Shown: positions 50,482 through 60,115 of the stretch, one piece after another
Layout: each line of letters begins with the position of its first letter
Position numbering within the stretch: position 1 is the stretch's first letter
Assembly (NCBI GenBank): GCA_017512555.1
Contig: JAFWFE010000009.1
Span: 1 to 64,000 of the forward strand
Length of the DNA stretch: 64,000 bases
Source: Solobacterium sp.
GTDB taxonomy: Bacteria; Bacillota_I; Bacilli_A; Erysipelotrichales; Erysipelotrichaceae
Direction of reading: 5' to 3'
Notes under the pieces: generated by a model
Database searches by the model: none
What the model was told of the DNA's origin: nothing
Seen by the model: only the letters and a program-made list of their open reading frames with translations
Program-made: the position numbers and the translations under genes

Positions 50482-51599
50482 CAAAGGTATTGATGCAGGG
50501 TAACGAAGCGTGTGTCAAAGGCGCGATTGCTGCTGGTATGCGTTTCTTTGCCGGATATCCGATTACACCTTCAACAGAGATCGCGGAAGGATCTGCTGTA
50601 GAACTGCCGAAGGTCGGCGGTAAGTTCATCCAGATGGAAGATGAACTGGCAAGTATGGCCGCAGTCATCGGCGCATCCGCAGCCGGCGTGAAGTCCATGA
50701 CAGCGACCAGCGGTCCCGGATTCTCACTGAAACAGGAGAATATCGGTTATGCGTCAGAAGCGGAAATCCCGTGTGTAATTGTGGATGTACAGAGAACCGG
50801 ACCTTCTACCGGTATGGCTACTTCTCCTTCTCAGGGAGATGTCATGCAGGCTAGATGGGGTACGCATGGTGATCACCCGATCATCGCATTATCTCCGTCT
50901 TCCGTAGAAGAAACCTATCGTCTGGTGATCCGTGCCTTCAATCTCTCCGAGAAATACATGACTCCGGTAATCTTCCTGATGGATGAAATTATCGGGCATA
51001 TGCGTGAAGGCGTGGAGATCAGCAATGATATAGAAGTCATCGACCGTAAGATGCCTTCCGAAGACCAGAAAGAAAACTATCGTCCGTATGACTGTGCTGA
51101 CGGTGAACTGGTTCCGGTACTGGCTCCGATGGGTAAAGGTTTCTATTACAACATTACCGGTCTTCTGCACGGCGGTGATGGTTTCCCGACAAACGATAAC
51201 GAAGTAACTGGCAGACAGGTTTTATGTCTGATGAAGAAGATCGAAGATAACCGTGCCGATATCTGTCAGAGTGAATCTCAGGATATGGATGACGCGGAGA
51301 TCGCAATCGTCTGTTACGGCGGCACTGCCAGAAGCGCGGATGAAGCCATCTTCCAGCTTAGAGAAAAGGGTATCAAGGTGGGAATGTTCCGCCCGATCAC
51401 AATCTGGCCGTTCCCGGAAGAAGACTTCCTCAAAGCTACTAAGAATGTCAAGAAGATCCTGGTTGTCGAACACAACTACGGACAAATTCTGCTGGAAGTA
51501 CAGCGTCTTGCCAAAAATCTGCCGGTAGAATTCCTTGGCTGTATTAATGGTAAGACGATCTCACCGGATGAAATTATCGCGAAAGTTGAGGAACTGTAA
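50478..51599 (+). CDS. korA: 2-oxoglutarate (2-oxoacid):ferredoxin oxidoreductase, alpha subunit
   Basis: 373 aa. GNEACVKGAIAAGMRFFAGYPITPSTEIAE and GPGFSLKQENIGYASEAEIPCVIVDVQRTGPSTGM are the KorA/VorB pyrimidine-domain motifs. GAGGAGG (50464-50470) supports ATG 50478; the frame open from 50409 would run inside korD. 2-oxoglutarate is favoured by the downstream succinyl-CoA synthetase genes, but branched or other 2-oxoacids are possible. korB starts on the next base after its stop. Confidence 0.9.
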   Translation: MTKVLMQGNEACVKGAIAAGMRFFAGYPITPSTEIAEGSAVELPKVGGKFIQMEDELASMAAVIGASAAGVKSMTATSGPGFSLKQENIGYASEAEIPCVIVDVQRTGPSTGMATSPSQGDVMQARWGTHGDHPIIALSPSSVEETYRLVIRAFNLSEKYMTPVIFLMDEIIGHMREGVEISNDIEVIDRKMPSEDQKENYRPYDCADGELVPVLAPMGKGFYYNITGLLHGGDGFPTNDNEVTGRQVLCLMKKIEDNRADICQSESQDMDDAEIAIVCYGGTARSADEAIFQLREKGIKVGMFRPITIWPFPEEDFLKATKNVKKILVVEHNYGQILLEVQRLAKNLPVEFLGCINGKTISPDEIIAKVEEL

Positions 51600-52418
51600 A
51601 TGCCTAGTAAGTTAATTCAGAAATATATGCGGGAAGAACATCTTCCTCACATCTGGTGCCCGGGATGCAGCCATGGCTCATTCATGCGCGCTGTCGCCGT
51701 CGCGGTTGACCGTCTGGGATTGGATCATGATAAAGTCGTGTTTGTGTCCGGTATCGGCTGTTCTTCCAGATCTGCAGGTTACATGGACTTCAATACGATT
51801 CATACGACACACGGACGTGCATTTGCTTTCGCTACGGGCATTAAGATGGCAAATCCGGAACTGGAAGTCATCCTCTTTACCGGTGATGGTGATGCATCCG
51901 CAATCGGCGGGAACCACCTCATTCATGCCTGCCGCAGAAACATCGGTATTACCACGCTCGTCATGAACAACAATATCTACGGTATGACCGGAGGACAGTA
52001 CTCTCCGACAACGCCTACAGGTGAATTCGGTACAACCGCTCCTTACGGCAATATCGACCGTGACTTTGATATCGCGGAACTGGCCAAGGCAGCCGGTGCT
52101 ACATTTACCGCCAGAGCGAATACTTATGACCTGAACCAGGCAACAAACCTGATCCAGAAGGCAATTGAACATAAAGGTTTCTCTCTCGTGGACTGTCTGA
52201 GTATCTGCCCGAGTTATTACGGACGTAAGAACAAGAAGGGTGATGCGGTAAAGATGATCCAGTGGCAGAAAGAACACACGGTATCAGTACAGAAAGCACA
52301 GAACATGACCGAAGAAGAACTTCAGGATAAGATCGTCTGCGGAGTTCTCTGTGACTACGATTATCCGGAATATACCGAAAAATATCAGCAGATCATTGAT
52401 CGCGTGAGAAAGGATTAA
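51600..52418 (+). CDS. korB: 2-oxoacid:ferredoxin oxidoreductase, beta (TPP) subunit
   Basis: 272 aa. CPGCSHGSFMRAVAVAVD at the N-terminus, GIGCSSRSAGYMDFNTIHTTHGR, and the TPP/Mg motif GDGDASAIGGNHLIHACRRN...NNNIYGMTGGQYSPTTP. Holds thiamine diphosphate, where the 2-oxoacid is decarboxylated to an acyl-CoA. Directly abuts korA, 3 nt before korC. Confidence 0.92.
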   Translation: MPSKLIQKYMREEHLPHIWCPGCSHGSFMRAVAVAVDRLGLDHDKVVFVSGIGCSSRSAGYMDFNTIHTTHGRAFAFATGIKMANPELEVILFTGDGDASAIGGNHLIHACRRNIGITTLVMNNNIYGMTGGQYSPTTPTGEFGTTAPYGNIDRDFDIAELAKAAGATFTARANTYDLNQATNLIQKAIEHKGFSLVDCLSICPSYYGRKNKKGDAVKMIQWQKEHTVSVQKAQNMTEEELQDKIVCGVLCDYDYPEYTEKYQQIIDRVRKD

Positions 52419-52421
52419 AGT

Positions 52422-52958
52422 ATGAAGGAAGAAATTCGTCTTGCCGGTTCCGGAGGACAGGGTGTGATCCTGGCATCCATCATCCTCGCAGATGCGGCAG
52501 TATTAAGCGGTAATAACGCTACACAATCCCAGGCATACGGCCCGGAAGCACGCGGCGGCGCATGTAAGGCAGAAGTGGTCATCAGTGATGAAAGAATCAG
52601 GTTTGGAAAAGTTCTGAAACCTTCATTCTTACTGGCACTGAATCAGAAAGCAGCCGACACATTCGCAAAAGATCTGCCGAAGGAAACCATCGTCATGCTG
52701 GATGAATCCATCAAAACACCGGAAGGATTAACGGAGAATACAGTCATCCGTCTGCCGATCCTGGAAACCGCAAAGGAAAAGGTCGGAAAAGCATTTACAG
52801 CGAATATCGTCGCTGTAGGCGCCATCAACAACGTCTTACATCTCTGCGACAACGAAACACTGTTTGAAGCAGTTAAATTACATATTCCCAAGGGTACGGA
52901 AGAGATCAATCTCAAGGCTTTATCCGAGGGAGAAAAACTGAGAGGTTCCAACGAATGA
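52422..52958 (+). CDS. korC: 2-oxoacid:ferredoxin oxidoreductase, gamma subunit
   Basis: 178 aa. GSGGQGVILASIILADAAVLSG and QSQAYGPEARGGACKAEVVISDERI are the gamma-domain (CoA-related) motifs. Completes the four-subunit enzyme. GAAGGAAG stands near its start; ATGA overlap with sucC. Confidence 0.92.
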   Translation: MKEEIRLAGSGGQGVILASIILADAAVLSGNNATQSQAYGPEARGGACKAEVVISDERIRFGKVLKPSFLLALNQKAADTFAKDLPKETIVMLDESIKTPEGLTENTVIRLPILETAKEKVGKAFTANIVAVGAINNVLHLCDNETLFEAVKLHIPKGTEEINLKALSEGEKLRGSNE

Positions 52959-54115
52959 AGATTCATGAATATCAGGCAAAAGACCTGTTTGCGCAGTACG
53001 GCATCCCGGTAATGAACGGGAGTGTCGCGGAAAACGGTGAACAGGCAGTGACTGCCGCACAAGAGCTGAAAGCACCGTATGTGCTGAAAGCGCAGATCCA
53101 CTCCGGCGGACGTGGGAAAGCCGGCGGTGTAAAGCTTGTCAACACACTGGAAGAAGTACGTACAACAGCCGAAGAACTGATCGGCCAGACCCTGGTTACT
53201 GCACAGACAGGACCGGAGGGAAGAGTCGTACAGAAGATCCTGGTGACCGAAGCTGCGGAAGTAAAGAAAGAATATTACTTTGCGATGACCGTTGATCGTG
53301 ATACAGGAAAACTGGCGATGATCGCTTCTTCCGAAGGCGGTGTCGAAATTGAACAGGTATCCAAGGAAGCACCGGAAAAGATCATTACCGAAAAGATCGA
53401 TCCGGCTGTCGGACTGCACGATTACCGTCTGCGTTATCTTGCGGAAAAACTGGGGATTGCGGATGTAAAGGGCTTTATCCGTACTGGTCTGGGTATGTAC
53501 AAGTTATTCTGTGAAAAAGACTGCAGTCTTGTGGAAATCAATCCTCTGGCAGAACTGGCAGATGGTACGATTACCGCTCTGGACGCAAAAGTCAACTTCG
53601 ATGACAACGCGATGTACAGACACCCGGAGATTCTGGCTTTAACCGATCCCAACGAAGAAGATCCGAGAGAACTGGAAGCGAACAAGTATGGTTTGAACTA
53701 TGTATCTCTCGGCGGTAATGTCGGATGTCTGGTCAACGGCGCAGGTCTGGCCATGGCTACCATGGATATGATCCACTATGCCGGCGCTGTACCCGCGAAC
53801 TTCCTGGATGTCGGCGGTACAGCTACAACCGAGAAAGTAACCAAGGCATTTGAAATCATCCTGTCTGATCAGGGAGTTCAGGCTATCCTGGTAAACATCT
53901 TCGGCGGTCTGATCAAATGCGATATGATTGCGGAAGGAATCATCGAAGCCGCAAAGAATTCAGAGATCAAAGTACCTATCGTTGCGCGTCTTGAAGGCAC
54001 CAACGTAGAAAAGGGAAAACAGCTGTTATTAAATTCGGGAATGAATATTATTCCGGCCTCTTCTCTCAAAGAAGGAGCGGAAATCTGCGCAAAGATCGTA
54101 AAGGAGGCTAACTGA
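52955..54115 (+). CDS. sucC: Succinyl-CoA synthetase beta subunit (ADP-forming)
   Basis: 386 aa. ATP-grasp start [50 protein letters not shown], and the C-terminal [16 protein letters not shown]. With SucD it turns the acyl-CoA from the Kor enzyme into free acid and makes ATP. Adjacent kor and sucCD genes suggest energy conservation by substrate-level phosphorylation. 1-nt overlap (TGATG) with sucD. Confidence 0.95.
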   Translation: MKIHEYQAKDLFAQYGIPVMNGSVAENGEQAVTAAQELKAPYVLKAQIHSGGRGKAGGVKLVNTLEEVRTTAEELIGQTLVTAQTGPEGRVVQKILVTEAAEVKKEYYFAMTVDRDTGKLAMIASSEGGVEIEQVSKEAPEKIITEKIDPAVGLHDYRLRYLAEKLGIADVKGFIRTGLGMYKLFCEKDCSLVEINPLAELADGTITALDAKVNFDDNAMYRHPEILALTDPNEEDPRELEANKYGLNYVSLGGNVGCLVNGAGLAMATMDMIHYAGAVPANFLDVGGTATTEKVTKAFEIILSDQGVQAILVNIFGGLIKCDMIAEGIIEAAKNSEIKVPIVARLEGTNVEKGKQLLLNSGMNIIPASSLKEGAEICAKIVKEAN

Positions 54116-55017
54116 TGTCTATTCTTGTCAATAAAGATACACGTTTGCTTGTACAGGGCATGACAGGTTCTCAGGGAACTTTCCACGCAGAAAAAATGCT
54201 TGAATACGGCACGAATATCGTTGGTGGTGTAACTCCCGGCAAAGGCGGTCAGACACATCTCGGTGTTCCTGTATTCAACACGGTCAGAGAAGCGAAGGAA
54301 GCAACCAACGCGAACGCTTCCGTCATCTTTGTGCCGGCGAAGTTTGCGGCAGATTCCATTCTGGAAGCCGCTGAAGCAGGTATTGAACTAATCGTATGTA
54401 TAGCTGAAGGTATTCCGGTACTGGATATGATCACAGTTAAAGATTACCTGAAGGATAAACCGATTACTCTGATTGGTCCGAACTGTCCCGGTCTTACTAC
54501 GGTAGATGAGTGCAAGATCGGTATCATGCCCGGAAATATCCATAAGAAGGGACATGTCGGTGTTATCTCCCGTTCCGGTACATTGACGTATGAATCTGTA
54601 GCCCAGTTAACCGCTCTTGGTCTGGGACAGACAACTGCCGTAGGAATCGGCGGAGACCCGGTCAAGTGCTTCACATTCAAGGATGCGTTAAAGTTATTTG
54701 AACAGGATGAGGACACATACGGTGTACTGATGATCGGTGAAATCGGCGGCGCAGATGAAGAAGCTGCGGCACCGATGTTGAAGACCGGTGAGTTTACCAA
54801 GCCCCTGGCAGCGTTTATCGGCGGTTCTACAGCTCCGAAGGGTAAGCGTATGGGACATGCCGGCGCGATCATTTCCGGCAATTCCGGTACAGCGGAAGGC
54901 AAGAAGAAAGCTCTTCGTGAAAACGGCGCGGTTGTCGCGGAGACACCTGACCAGATGGGTAACGCGATGAAGGAAGCTCTGGAGAAAGCAGGGATTCTGG
55001 ATCGCTGCATGGACTAG
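54115..55017 (+). CDS. sucD: Succinyl-CoA synthetase alpha subunit
   Basis: 300 aa. CoA-binding [59 protein letters not shown], and the phosphohistidine loop [18 protein letters not shown]. Length normal. Four nt separate it from the second PIG-L gene. Confidence 0.95.
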   Translation: MSILVNKDTRLLVQGMTGSQGTFHAEKMLEYGTNIVGGVTPGKGGQTHLGVPVFNTVREAKEATNANASVIFVPAKFAADSILEAAEAGIELIVCIAEGIPVLDMITVKDYLKDKPITLIGPNCPGLTTVDECKIGIMPGNIHKKGHVGVISRSGTLTYESVAQLTALGLGQTTAVGIGGDPVKCFTFKDALKLFEQDEDTYGVLMIGEIGGADEEAAAPMLKTGEFTKPLAAFIGGSTAPKGKRMGHAGAIISGNSGTAEGKKKALRENGAVVAETPDQMGNAMKEALEKAGILDRCMD

Positions 55018-55021
55018 TCCT

Positions 55022-55753
55022 ATGAGAATGTTGGTTGTTGCGGCACACGTCGGAGATTTTGTCTGGCGTAGTGCAGGCTCCATCGCAAAATATGTTCAGG
55101 AGGGACATCACGTGGAAGTGATCGTCCTTTCTGACGGATTGATTGCGGAAGCGGCAGAGTACTGGAAACGTCCCGGCGCAAACGAAGAGGAAGGTTCCTT
55201 GCTTCGTCAGGAAGAAGGCAGAAAAGCTGCTGAGATCCTCCTGGGAAGTACGGAAAACTACCATTTCCTGGGGTGGAAAGACCATCCGATCGTATTTGAT
55301 CAGGAACGTATGGATACCCTGGTGAAACTGATTCGTGATGCACAGCCTGACTTTATCGTTACACATGATTTGAAGAGAGATCTCTATAATCCGGATCACG
55401 GGAATACCGCTGAGTTTGTTCTGGAAGCGAGCTGTTTTGCACGCAGTACAGGCAGAATTGATGGACATCCACGTCTGACACATGTGGCACCACTCTTTGG
55501 TATGGAAGCGGAAAATCCTGATATCTGTGATTTTAAACCGGGATGTTATGTGGATATTACCGAAGTCATAGACAAGAAATGCGAAGCGATGAAGGCGATA
55601 CAGACACAAAGCAAGATGTATGACAAGTATCTTGCGAAAGCTGTAGTGCGCGGCAGAGAAGCGGTAAATCGCTGCGGCCGTAAAGGCTGTCAGTATGCGG
55701 AGGTATTCTCCATCAATCATCCAATCGGATCCGAAGGCAGATTTGTCTTCTGA
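55022..55753 (+). CDS. PIG-L family protein, GalB-like, copy 2
   Basis: 243 aa. VVAAHVGDFVWRSAGSIAKYVQEG replaces AHPDDE, and THDLKRDLYNPDHGNTAEFV is the second metal segment; both resemble GalB even more than copy 1 does. Identity with copy 1 is modest. Last gene of the packed operon; 31 nt later a DUF1275 gene begins, with its own extended -10. Hydration of an oxo-enoic tricarboxylate is the favoured role; deacetylation is less likely given the missing acidic residue. Confidence 0.65.
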   Translation: MRMLVVAAHVGDFVWRSAGSIAKYVQEGHHVEVIVLSDGLIAEAAEYWKRPGANEEEGSLLRQEEGRKAAEILLGSTENYHFLGWKDHPIVFDQERMDTLVKLIRDAQPDFIVTHDLKRDLYNPDHGNTAEFVLEASCFARSTGRIDGHPRLTHVAPLFGMEAENPDICDFKPGCYVDITEVIDKKCEAMKAIQTQSKMYDKYLAKAVVRGREAVNRCGRKGCQYAEVFSINHPIGSEGRFVF

Positions 55754-55757
55754 TCCG

Positions 55758-55766
55758 TGATACACT
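55758..55766 (+). promoter_or_regulatory. Extended -10 element before the DUF1275 gene
   Basis: TGATACACT, 18 nt before ATG 55785. If active, the DUF1275 gene is not part of the sigma-54 operon. Confidence 0.35.
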
Positions 55767-55784
55767 GAATCAGGAGACTTAACC

Positions 55785-56426
55785 ATGAGTGAACATGCAC
55801 AACACGCAGATAAATTCCTGTTTCATGCCCTTCTGGCTTTTTCCGGAGGGTTTCAGGACGCGTATACCTACATCGGAAGAGGAAAGGTCTTTGCGAATGC
55901 CCAGACCGGAAATCTTGTCCTGATGAGTATGAATCTGCTGACCGGGGAATTGCGTACGGCATTGCGGTACCTGCTGCCTCTGCTGGCGTTTGCCGGGGGC
56001 GTGTTTGCGGCAGAGAGGATCCTGAATCATTCCGGTACAGATAAAGCACGCGGACGCAGGAGAATCATTCTTGCGGAGATGATCTTACTCGCGGTTGTGG
56101 CATTCCTGCCTCATTCGGTGGATATGCTGGCGAATATGATCGTATCGTTCACCTGTGCCATGCAGGTGGAGGGATTCCGTTCCGCGTTTGGGAATGCCTA
56201 TGCCAGTACGATGATCATCGGGAATCTGCGCAGCGGTGTGGATGCCTTGTCGGTCTATCTGCGGAAAAAAGATGAAGAACACAGGAAATCTGCTGGGTTC
56301 TACTTCACAATCATCCTGGTCTTCGCTCTCGGTGCGGGAATCGGAGGAAATCTGACCGGTCTGTATGATATACCGATGATCCTGGTATCTGCGGGGTGCC
56401 TGTTCCTGGCCAATCTGCTGATATAG
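55785..56426 (+). CDS. DUF1275 (YoaK) family membrane protein
   Basis: 213 aa, about six transmembrane segments. LLAFSGGFQDAYTYIGRGKVFANAQTGNLVLMSMNL and AMQVEGFRSAFGNAYASTMIIGNLRSG are the family hallmarks. Function unknown; transporter-like. CAGGAG precedes the ATG. A strong terminator follows. Confidence 0.9.
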   Translation: MSEHAQHADKFLFHALLAFSGGFQDAYTYIGRGKVFANAQTGNLVLMSMNLLTGELRTALRYLLPLLAFAGGVFAAERILNHSGTDKARGRRRIILAEMILLAVVAFLPHSVDMLANMIVSFTCAMQVEGFRSAFGNAYASTMIIGNLRSGVDALSVYLRKKDEEHRKSAGFYFTIILVFALGAGIGGNLTGLYDIPMILVSAGCLFLANLLI

Positions 56427-56448
56427 AGAATATCTGAACATGAAGAAG

Positions 56449-56477
56449 GACATATCTTTGAAAAGATATGTCTTTTT
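56449..56477 (+). terminator. Rho-independent terminator after the DUF1275 gene
   Basis: GACATATCTTT (56449-56459) and AAAGATATGTC (56462-56472) are perfectly complementary, with a run of five T after them. Confidence 0.88.
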
Positions 56478-56507
56478 CTATTTATCCTGTATAAAACATA
56501 AAGTTTC

Positions 56508-56537
56508 GTTGCATCATGCAACTTTATTGACTATAAT
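56508..56537 (+). promoter_or_regulatory. Palindromic operator and -10 box of the ABC exporter operon
   Basis: GTTGCATCATGCAAC (56508-56522) is a perfect 7-1-7 palindrome covering the -35 position. TATAAT (56532-56537) stands 6 nt before ATG 56544 with no ribosome binding site, so the mRNA would be leaderless. A MarR- or TetR-type repressor is the usual partner of such sites, but none is encoded nearby. Confidence 0.55.
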
Positions 56538-56543
56538 CTAAGT

Positions 56544-58265
56544 ATGCGTACATTGTGGAAGTATATACGCCCGTTTCTGCGGGTAATCGCCATCGGATTA
56601 ACGGCCAAGGCAGCCGGGGCTATCCTGGAGCTGCTGATTCCGTATATCATGTCCATGATCATTGACGACATCGTTCCCCAGAGGGATATTCAGGCGATCA
56701 TCTTATGGTCATGTGTCATGGTTCTTTGCGCGTTCATCGGCTGGAGAGCGAATATCTATGCCAACCGCAATGCTTCCAAAGTCTCCCGGGATATTACGGA
56801 AAACTTACGTAATGACCTCTTTGACAAGACCCTGTACCTGTCTTCCGAGAAGACGGATCAGTTTACAATACCTTCTCTGGAAACACGTTTGACAACCGAT
56901 ACATATCATATCCACAGGATGCTGGGAATGATGCAGAGAGTAGGTATACGCGGTCCGATTATCATGGTCGGAGGTCTGTTCATCACCTTCTTCATGGAAC
57001 CGGTATTATCGCTGGTCTTACTTGCCACGATTCCGTTTATCGGTGTACTGGTCTATATCCGCGCAACCCAGGGTGTGCCCCTGTTTACCCATGTACAGAA
57101 AGTAGAAGACAGGATGGTTGGCGTTGTGCGTGAAAACGCGCAAGGTATCCGCGTTGTCAAGGCGCTGAGCCGGGAAGAGTATGAAAAGAACCGCTACCAG
57201 AAAGTTAATGACGAACTCAAAGAAACACGGATCACAGCGAATAAGAGAATGGCTCTGATCAATCCGGCGATGAATTTCTTCCTGAATGTCGGTCTGACGG
57301 CAGTACTGATCGTCGGCGCTTACCGTGTCAGTTCCGGAATATCCGAGACCGGTAAGATCATCGCGTTCATGTCTTACTTTACGATTATTTCCAGGTCGAT
57401 GATGTCCATCAGCCGTATCTTTATCATGTATTCCCAAGGTGCTGCCAGTGCCAACCGTATTGAAGAAGTCCTGCTGTGCGACAGTGAGAAAGACTGGCTT
57501 CCGCAGAATATTCCGGATGGTGACCCGGAATATACGATTTGTTTTGACCATGTCCATTTCTCCTACCTGAAAGTAAAAGAAAATGTATCGGACATCACTT
57601 TCCGTCTGAAAAAGGGAGAAACGCTGGGAATCATCGGCGCGACCGGTTCCGGCAAGAGTACGATCATGTCTTTATTACTGCGGTTCTATGACGTGGATTC
57701 CGGCGCTATTTATATCAACGGCAAGGACATCCGCAATATCCCTCCGTCCGAGCTCCGCAGACGCTTTGGTATTGTCATGCAGAATGACTTCCTGTTCCGT
57801 GACACGATTGCGGAGAATATCCGCTTCGGCAGAGATGTCAGTGATGAAGCGATGGAACAAGCTGTACATACCGCGCAGGCTTCCGAGTTTATCGACAGTC
57901 TGGATGAAAAATATGAGTATATGCTTACCGGGAAAGGCGCGAATCTTTCCGGCGGACAGAAACAGAGAGTTCTTTTGTCCAGGGCTTTTGCGGCTGATCC
58001 GGAATTTCTCTGTCTGGATGATTCCAGCAGTGCGCTGGACTATGCGACAGACGCAAGATTACGCCGGGCACTCAGTGAAGCACATCCGGATTCTACGCTG
58101 ATCATCATTGCCCAGAGAGTTTCTTCGGTGAAGAATTGTGACCAGATCCTGATGTTGGATGAAGGCAGGATCACGGCTTCCGGTACACATGAAGAATTAC
58201 TGGAGATCAGTCCTCTGTACGCGTCAATCTATGAATCACAGATGGGAGGTGCTCTCTTTGACTAA
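56544..58265 (+). CDS. Heterodimeric ABC exporter, subunit with degenerate site
   Basis: 573 aa: six-TM exporter domain (1-310), nucleotide-binding domain with GATGSGKST near residue 365, LSGGQ at 468-472 and Walker B FLCLDD where Asp493 replaces the catalytic Glu. A canonical LSGGQ with a non-catalytic Walker B is the TM287/BmrC-type half of heterodimeric exporters. Partner overlaps by 8 nt. Exported substrate (drug, lipid or peptide) is unknown. Confidence 0.9.
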   Translation: MRTLWKYIRPFLRVIAIGLTAKAAGAILELLIPYIMSMIIDDIVPQRDIQAIILWSCVMVLCAFIGWRANIYANRNASKVSRDITENLRNDLFDKTLYLSSEKTDQFTIPSLETRLTTDTYHIHRMLGMMQRVGIRGPIIMVGGLFITFFMEPVLSLVLLATIPFIGVLVYIRATQGVPLFTHVQKVEDRMVGVVRENAQGIRVVKALSREEYEKNRYQKVNDELKETRITANKRMALINPAMNFFLNVGLTAVLIVGAYRVSSGISETGKIIAFMSYFTIISRSMMSISRIFIMYSQGAASANRIEEVLLCDSEKDWLPQNIPDGDPEYTICFDHVHFSYLKVKENVSDITFRLKKGETLGIIGATGSGKSTIMSLLLRFYDVDSGAIYINGKDIRNIPPSELRRRFGIVMQNDFLFRDTIAENIRFGRDVSDEAMEQAVHTAQASEFIDSLDEKYEYMLTGKGANLSGGQKQRVLLSRAFAADPEFLCLDDSSSALDYATDARLRRALSEAHPDSTLIIIAQRVSSVKNCDQILMLDEGRITASGTHEELLEISPLYASIYESQMGGALFD

Positions 58266-60009
58266 TAAGAAAAGAGATCGTAAAGGGATCATCCTGCGTC
58301 TGTTGACTTATCTGTTCCATGATAAGTATCTGATGGCACTGGCTCTGGTCATCACCTTTATAGGAAATTATATCAATCTTCTGGTACCCAGATATTCCGG
58401 GAATGCCGTAGACGCGATCAGCGCACCAGGTGGTGTGGATTTTGCCGGTGTTTTCCTCAACTGCCGGAATATGATGATCTGTGTGGTGATCAACGTGATC
58501 ATGACCTATTCGACACAGAGGATCCTGATCTATATTTCCGCAAGTATTACCAACCGTATGCGCAAACAGGTATTTGATCATCTGATGACCATGCCGGTAA
58601 GTTTCTTTGACCAGCACCAGGCCGGAGATATCATTTCGCGTATTTCCTACGATATCAATACGATCAATACATCCCTGTCCGGAGATCTGATCGTATTGCT
58701 GACAACGGCAATAACCGTCATCGGTTCGTTCATCATGATGGTGCGTATCTCCCCGAGAATGTGTATTATCTTCTTCTTTACGACACCGATGATCCTGTTG
58801 ATCACCAGACACAGAGCGAAGAAGGTCAGACCTTTATTCAGCCGCAGATCACGTTTACTTGGTGAATTGAACGGCTTTACGGAAGAGATGTTATCCGGAC
58901 ATAAGACGATCAAAGGATATGGTCAGGAAGAAACGATTATCAGTAAGTTCGCCAAGCGTAATCTGGAGTCTGTGGACGCTTACTACGAAGCAGAGTTCCA
59001 GGGAAGTATTGTCGGTCCTACCGTACAGTTTATCAATAACTTTTCATTGGCGGTTGTGTCCGGGTTCGGCGCGATTCTCTATCTCAGACAGATGATTTCC
59101 ATCGGGAATATCTCCTCGTTTATCATGTATTCCCGCCGGTTCAGCGGACCGATCAGTGAGACTGCCAACATTTTCGCAGAACTGCAGTCAGCACTTTCTG
59201 CCGCGGAACGTGTATTCGCGTTGATTGATCAGCCGAGTGAGAAAGCAGATGATCCTGACGCGTATGTGTTTGAACATCCGGAAGGAAATGTGGACTTTGA
59301 CCAGGTACGCTTCAGTTATATTCCCGGTACAGAAATACTTCACGGTCTGGATATCCATGCGCATCCTGGGAAAATGGTCGCCATCGTCGGTCCTACCGGG
59401 GCAGGCAAGACAACGATCATCAACCTGTTGATGCGGTTCTACGATCCGGATTCCGGCGTGATCTCTATTGACGGTCATGACATTCTTCACGCAACGAGAA
59501 CTTCTCTGCGTAAGCATTTCTCCATGGTTCTGCAGGATACCTGGCTGTTTAAGGGGACAATCTATGAGAACGTTGCGTATGGTAATGACAACGCGACCAG
59601 GGAAGATGTCATCAACGCCTGTAAGGCAGCGCATATCGATGAGTTTATCATGAGTCTGAAGGATGGCTATGATACCGTGCTTACCGATGACGGTGTAAAT
59701 ATCTCCAAGGGACAGAAACAGCTTCTGACGATTGCCAGGGCGATGTTAAGTGAGTCAAAGATGCTGATCCTGGATGAAGCTACTTCAAACGTAGACTCCT
59801 ACACGGAACAGCAGATCCAGGAAGCGATACGTAATCTGTGCAAGGATAAGACGACGTTTATCATTGCGCATCGTCTTTCAACGATACAGTCTGCGGACCA
59901 GATCCTTGTGCTGGATCACGGCACGATCATCGAACAGGGAACACACGATGAACTTCTGGAGAAGAGAGGATTCTACGCAAGATTATTCAATGCCCAGTGG
60001 GAGACATAG
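58258..60009 (+). CDS. Heterodimeric ABC exporter, catalytic subunit
   Basis: 583 aa. Six-TM domain, Walker A GPTGAGKTT, a diverged signature ISKGQ (482-486), and Walker B LILDEATSNVD with catalytic Glu507. Complements the first subunit so that only one composite ATP site is fully active. TTG 58258 is chosen as start because GGGAGG (58244-58249) lies 8 nt before it; the frame open from 58159 lies within the previous gene. Confidence 0.88.
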   Translation: MTNKKRDRKGIILRLLTYLFHDKYLMALALVITFIGNYINLLVPRYSGNAVDAISAPGGVDFAGVFLNCRNMMICVVINVIMTYSTQRILIYISASITNRMRKQVFDHLMTMPVSFFDQHQAGDIISRISYDINTINTSLSGDLIVLLTTAITVIGSFIMMVRISPRMCIIFFFTTPMILLITRHRAKKVRPLFSRRSRLLGELNGFTEEMLSGHKTIKGYGQEETIISKFAKRNLESVDAYYEAEFQGSIVGPTVQFINNFSLAVVSGFGAILYLRQMISIGNISSFIMYSRRFSGPISETANIFAELQSALSAAERVFALIDQPSEKADDPDAYVFEHPEGNVDFDQVRFSYIPGTEILHGLDIHAHPGKMVAIVGPTGAGKTTIINLLMRFYDPDSGVISIDGHDILHATRTSLRKHFSMVLQDTWLFKGTIYENVAYGNDNATREDVINACKAAHIDEFIMSLKDGYDTVLTDDGVNISKGQKQLLTIARAMLSESKMLILDEATSNVDSYTEQQIQEAIRNLCKDKTTFIIAHRLSTIQSADQILVLDHGTIIEQGTHDELLEKRGFYARLFNAQWET

Positions 60010-60115
60010 TTCCATGTTATCCACAAACTGTTGGGGAAAGTGAAACAACTTAGGGAGTACATCAGAACCAAAGCCTGAACCGGACTTGTTAAGATGAGCC
60101 GGAAGAGGTGATGGT

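Noticed and set aside
52643-53419. 258-aa minus-strand open frame
   Set aside because: Antisense to korC and sucC; Phe/Cys-rich without domain features.
54869-55786. 305-aa minus-strand open frame
   Set aside because: Antisense to sucD and the second PIG-L gene; no start signal or domain.
56544-60009. ABC exporter halves as two independent homodimeric transporters
   Set aside because: Complementary defects (Asp for Glu in one Walker B, diverged signature in the other) and overlapping genes indicate one heterodimer.
60017-60025. Perfect DnaA box TTATCCACA upstream of the adhesin gene
   Set aside because: A single box without a cluster, AT-rich unwinding element, dnaA or dnaN nearby; expected by chance in a genome.
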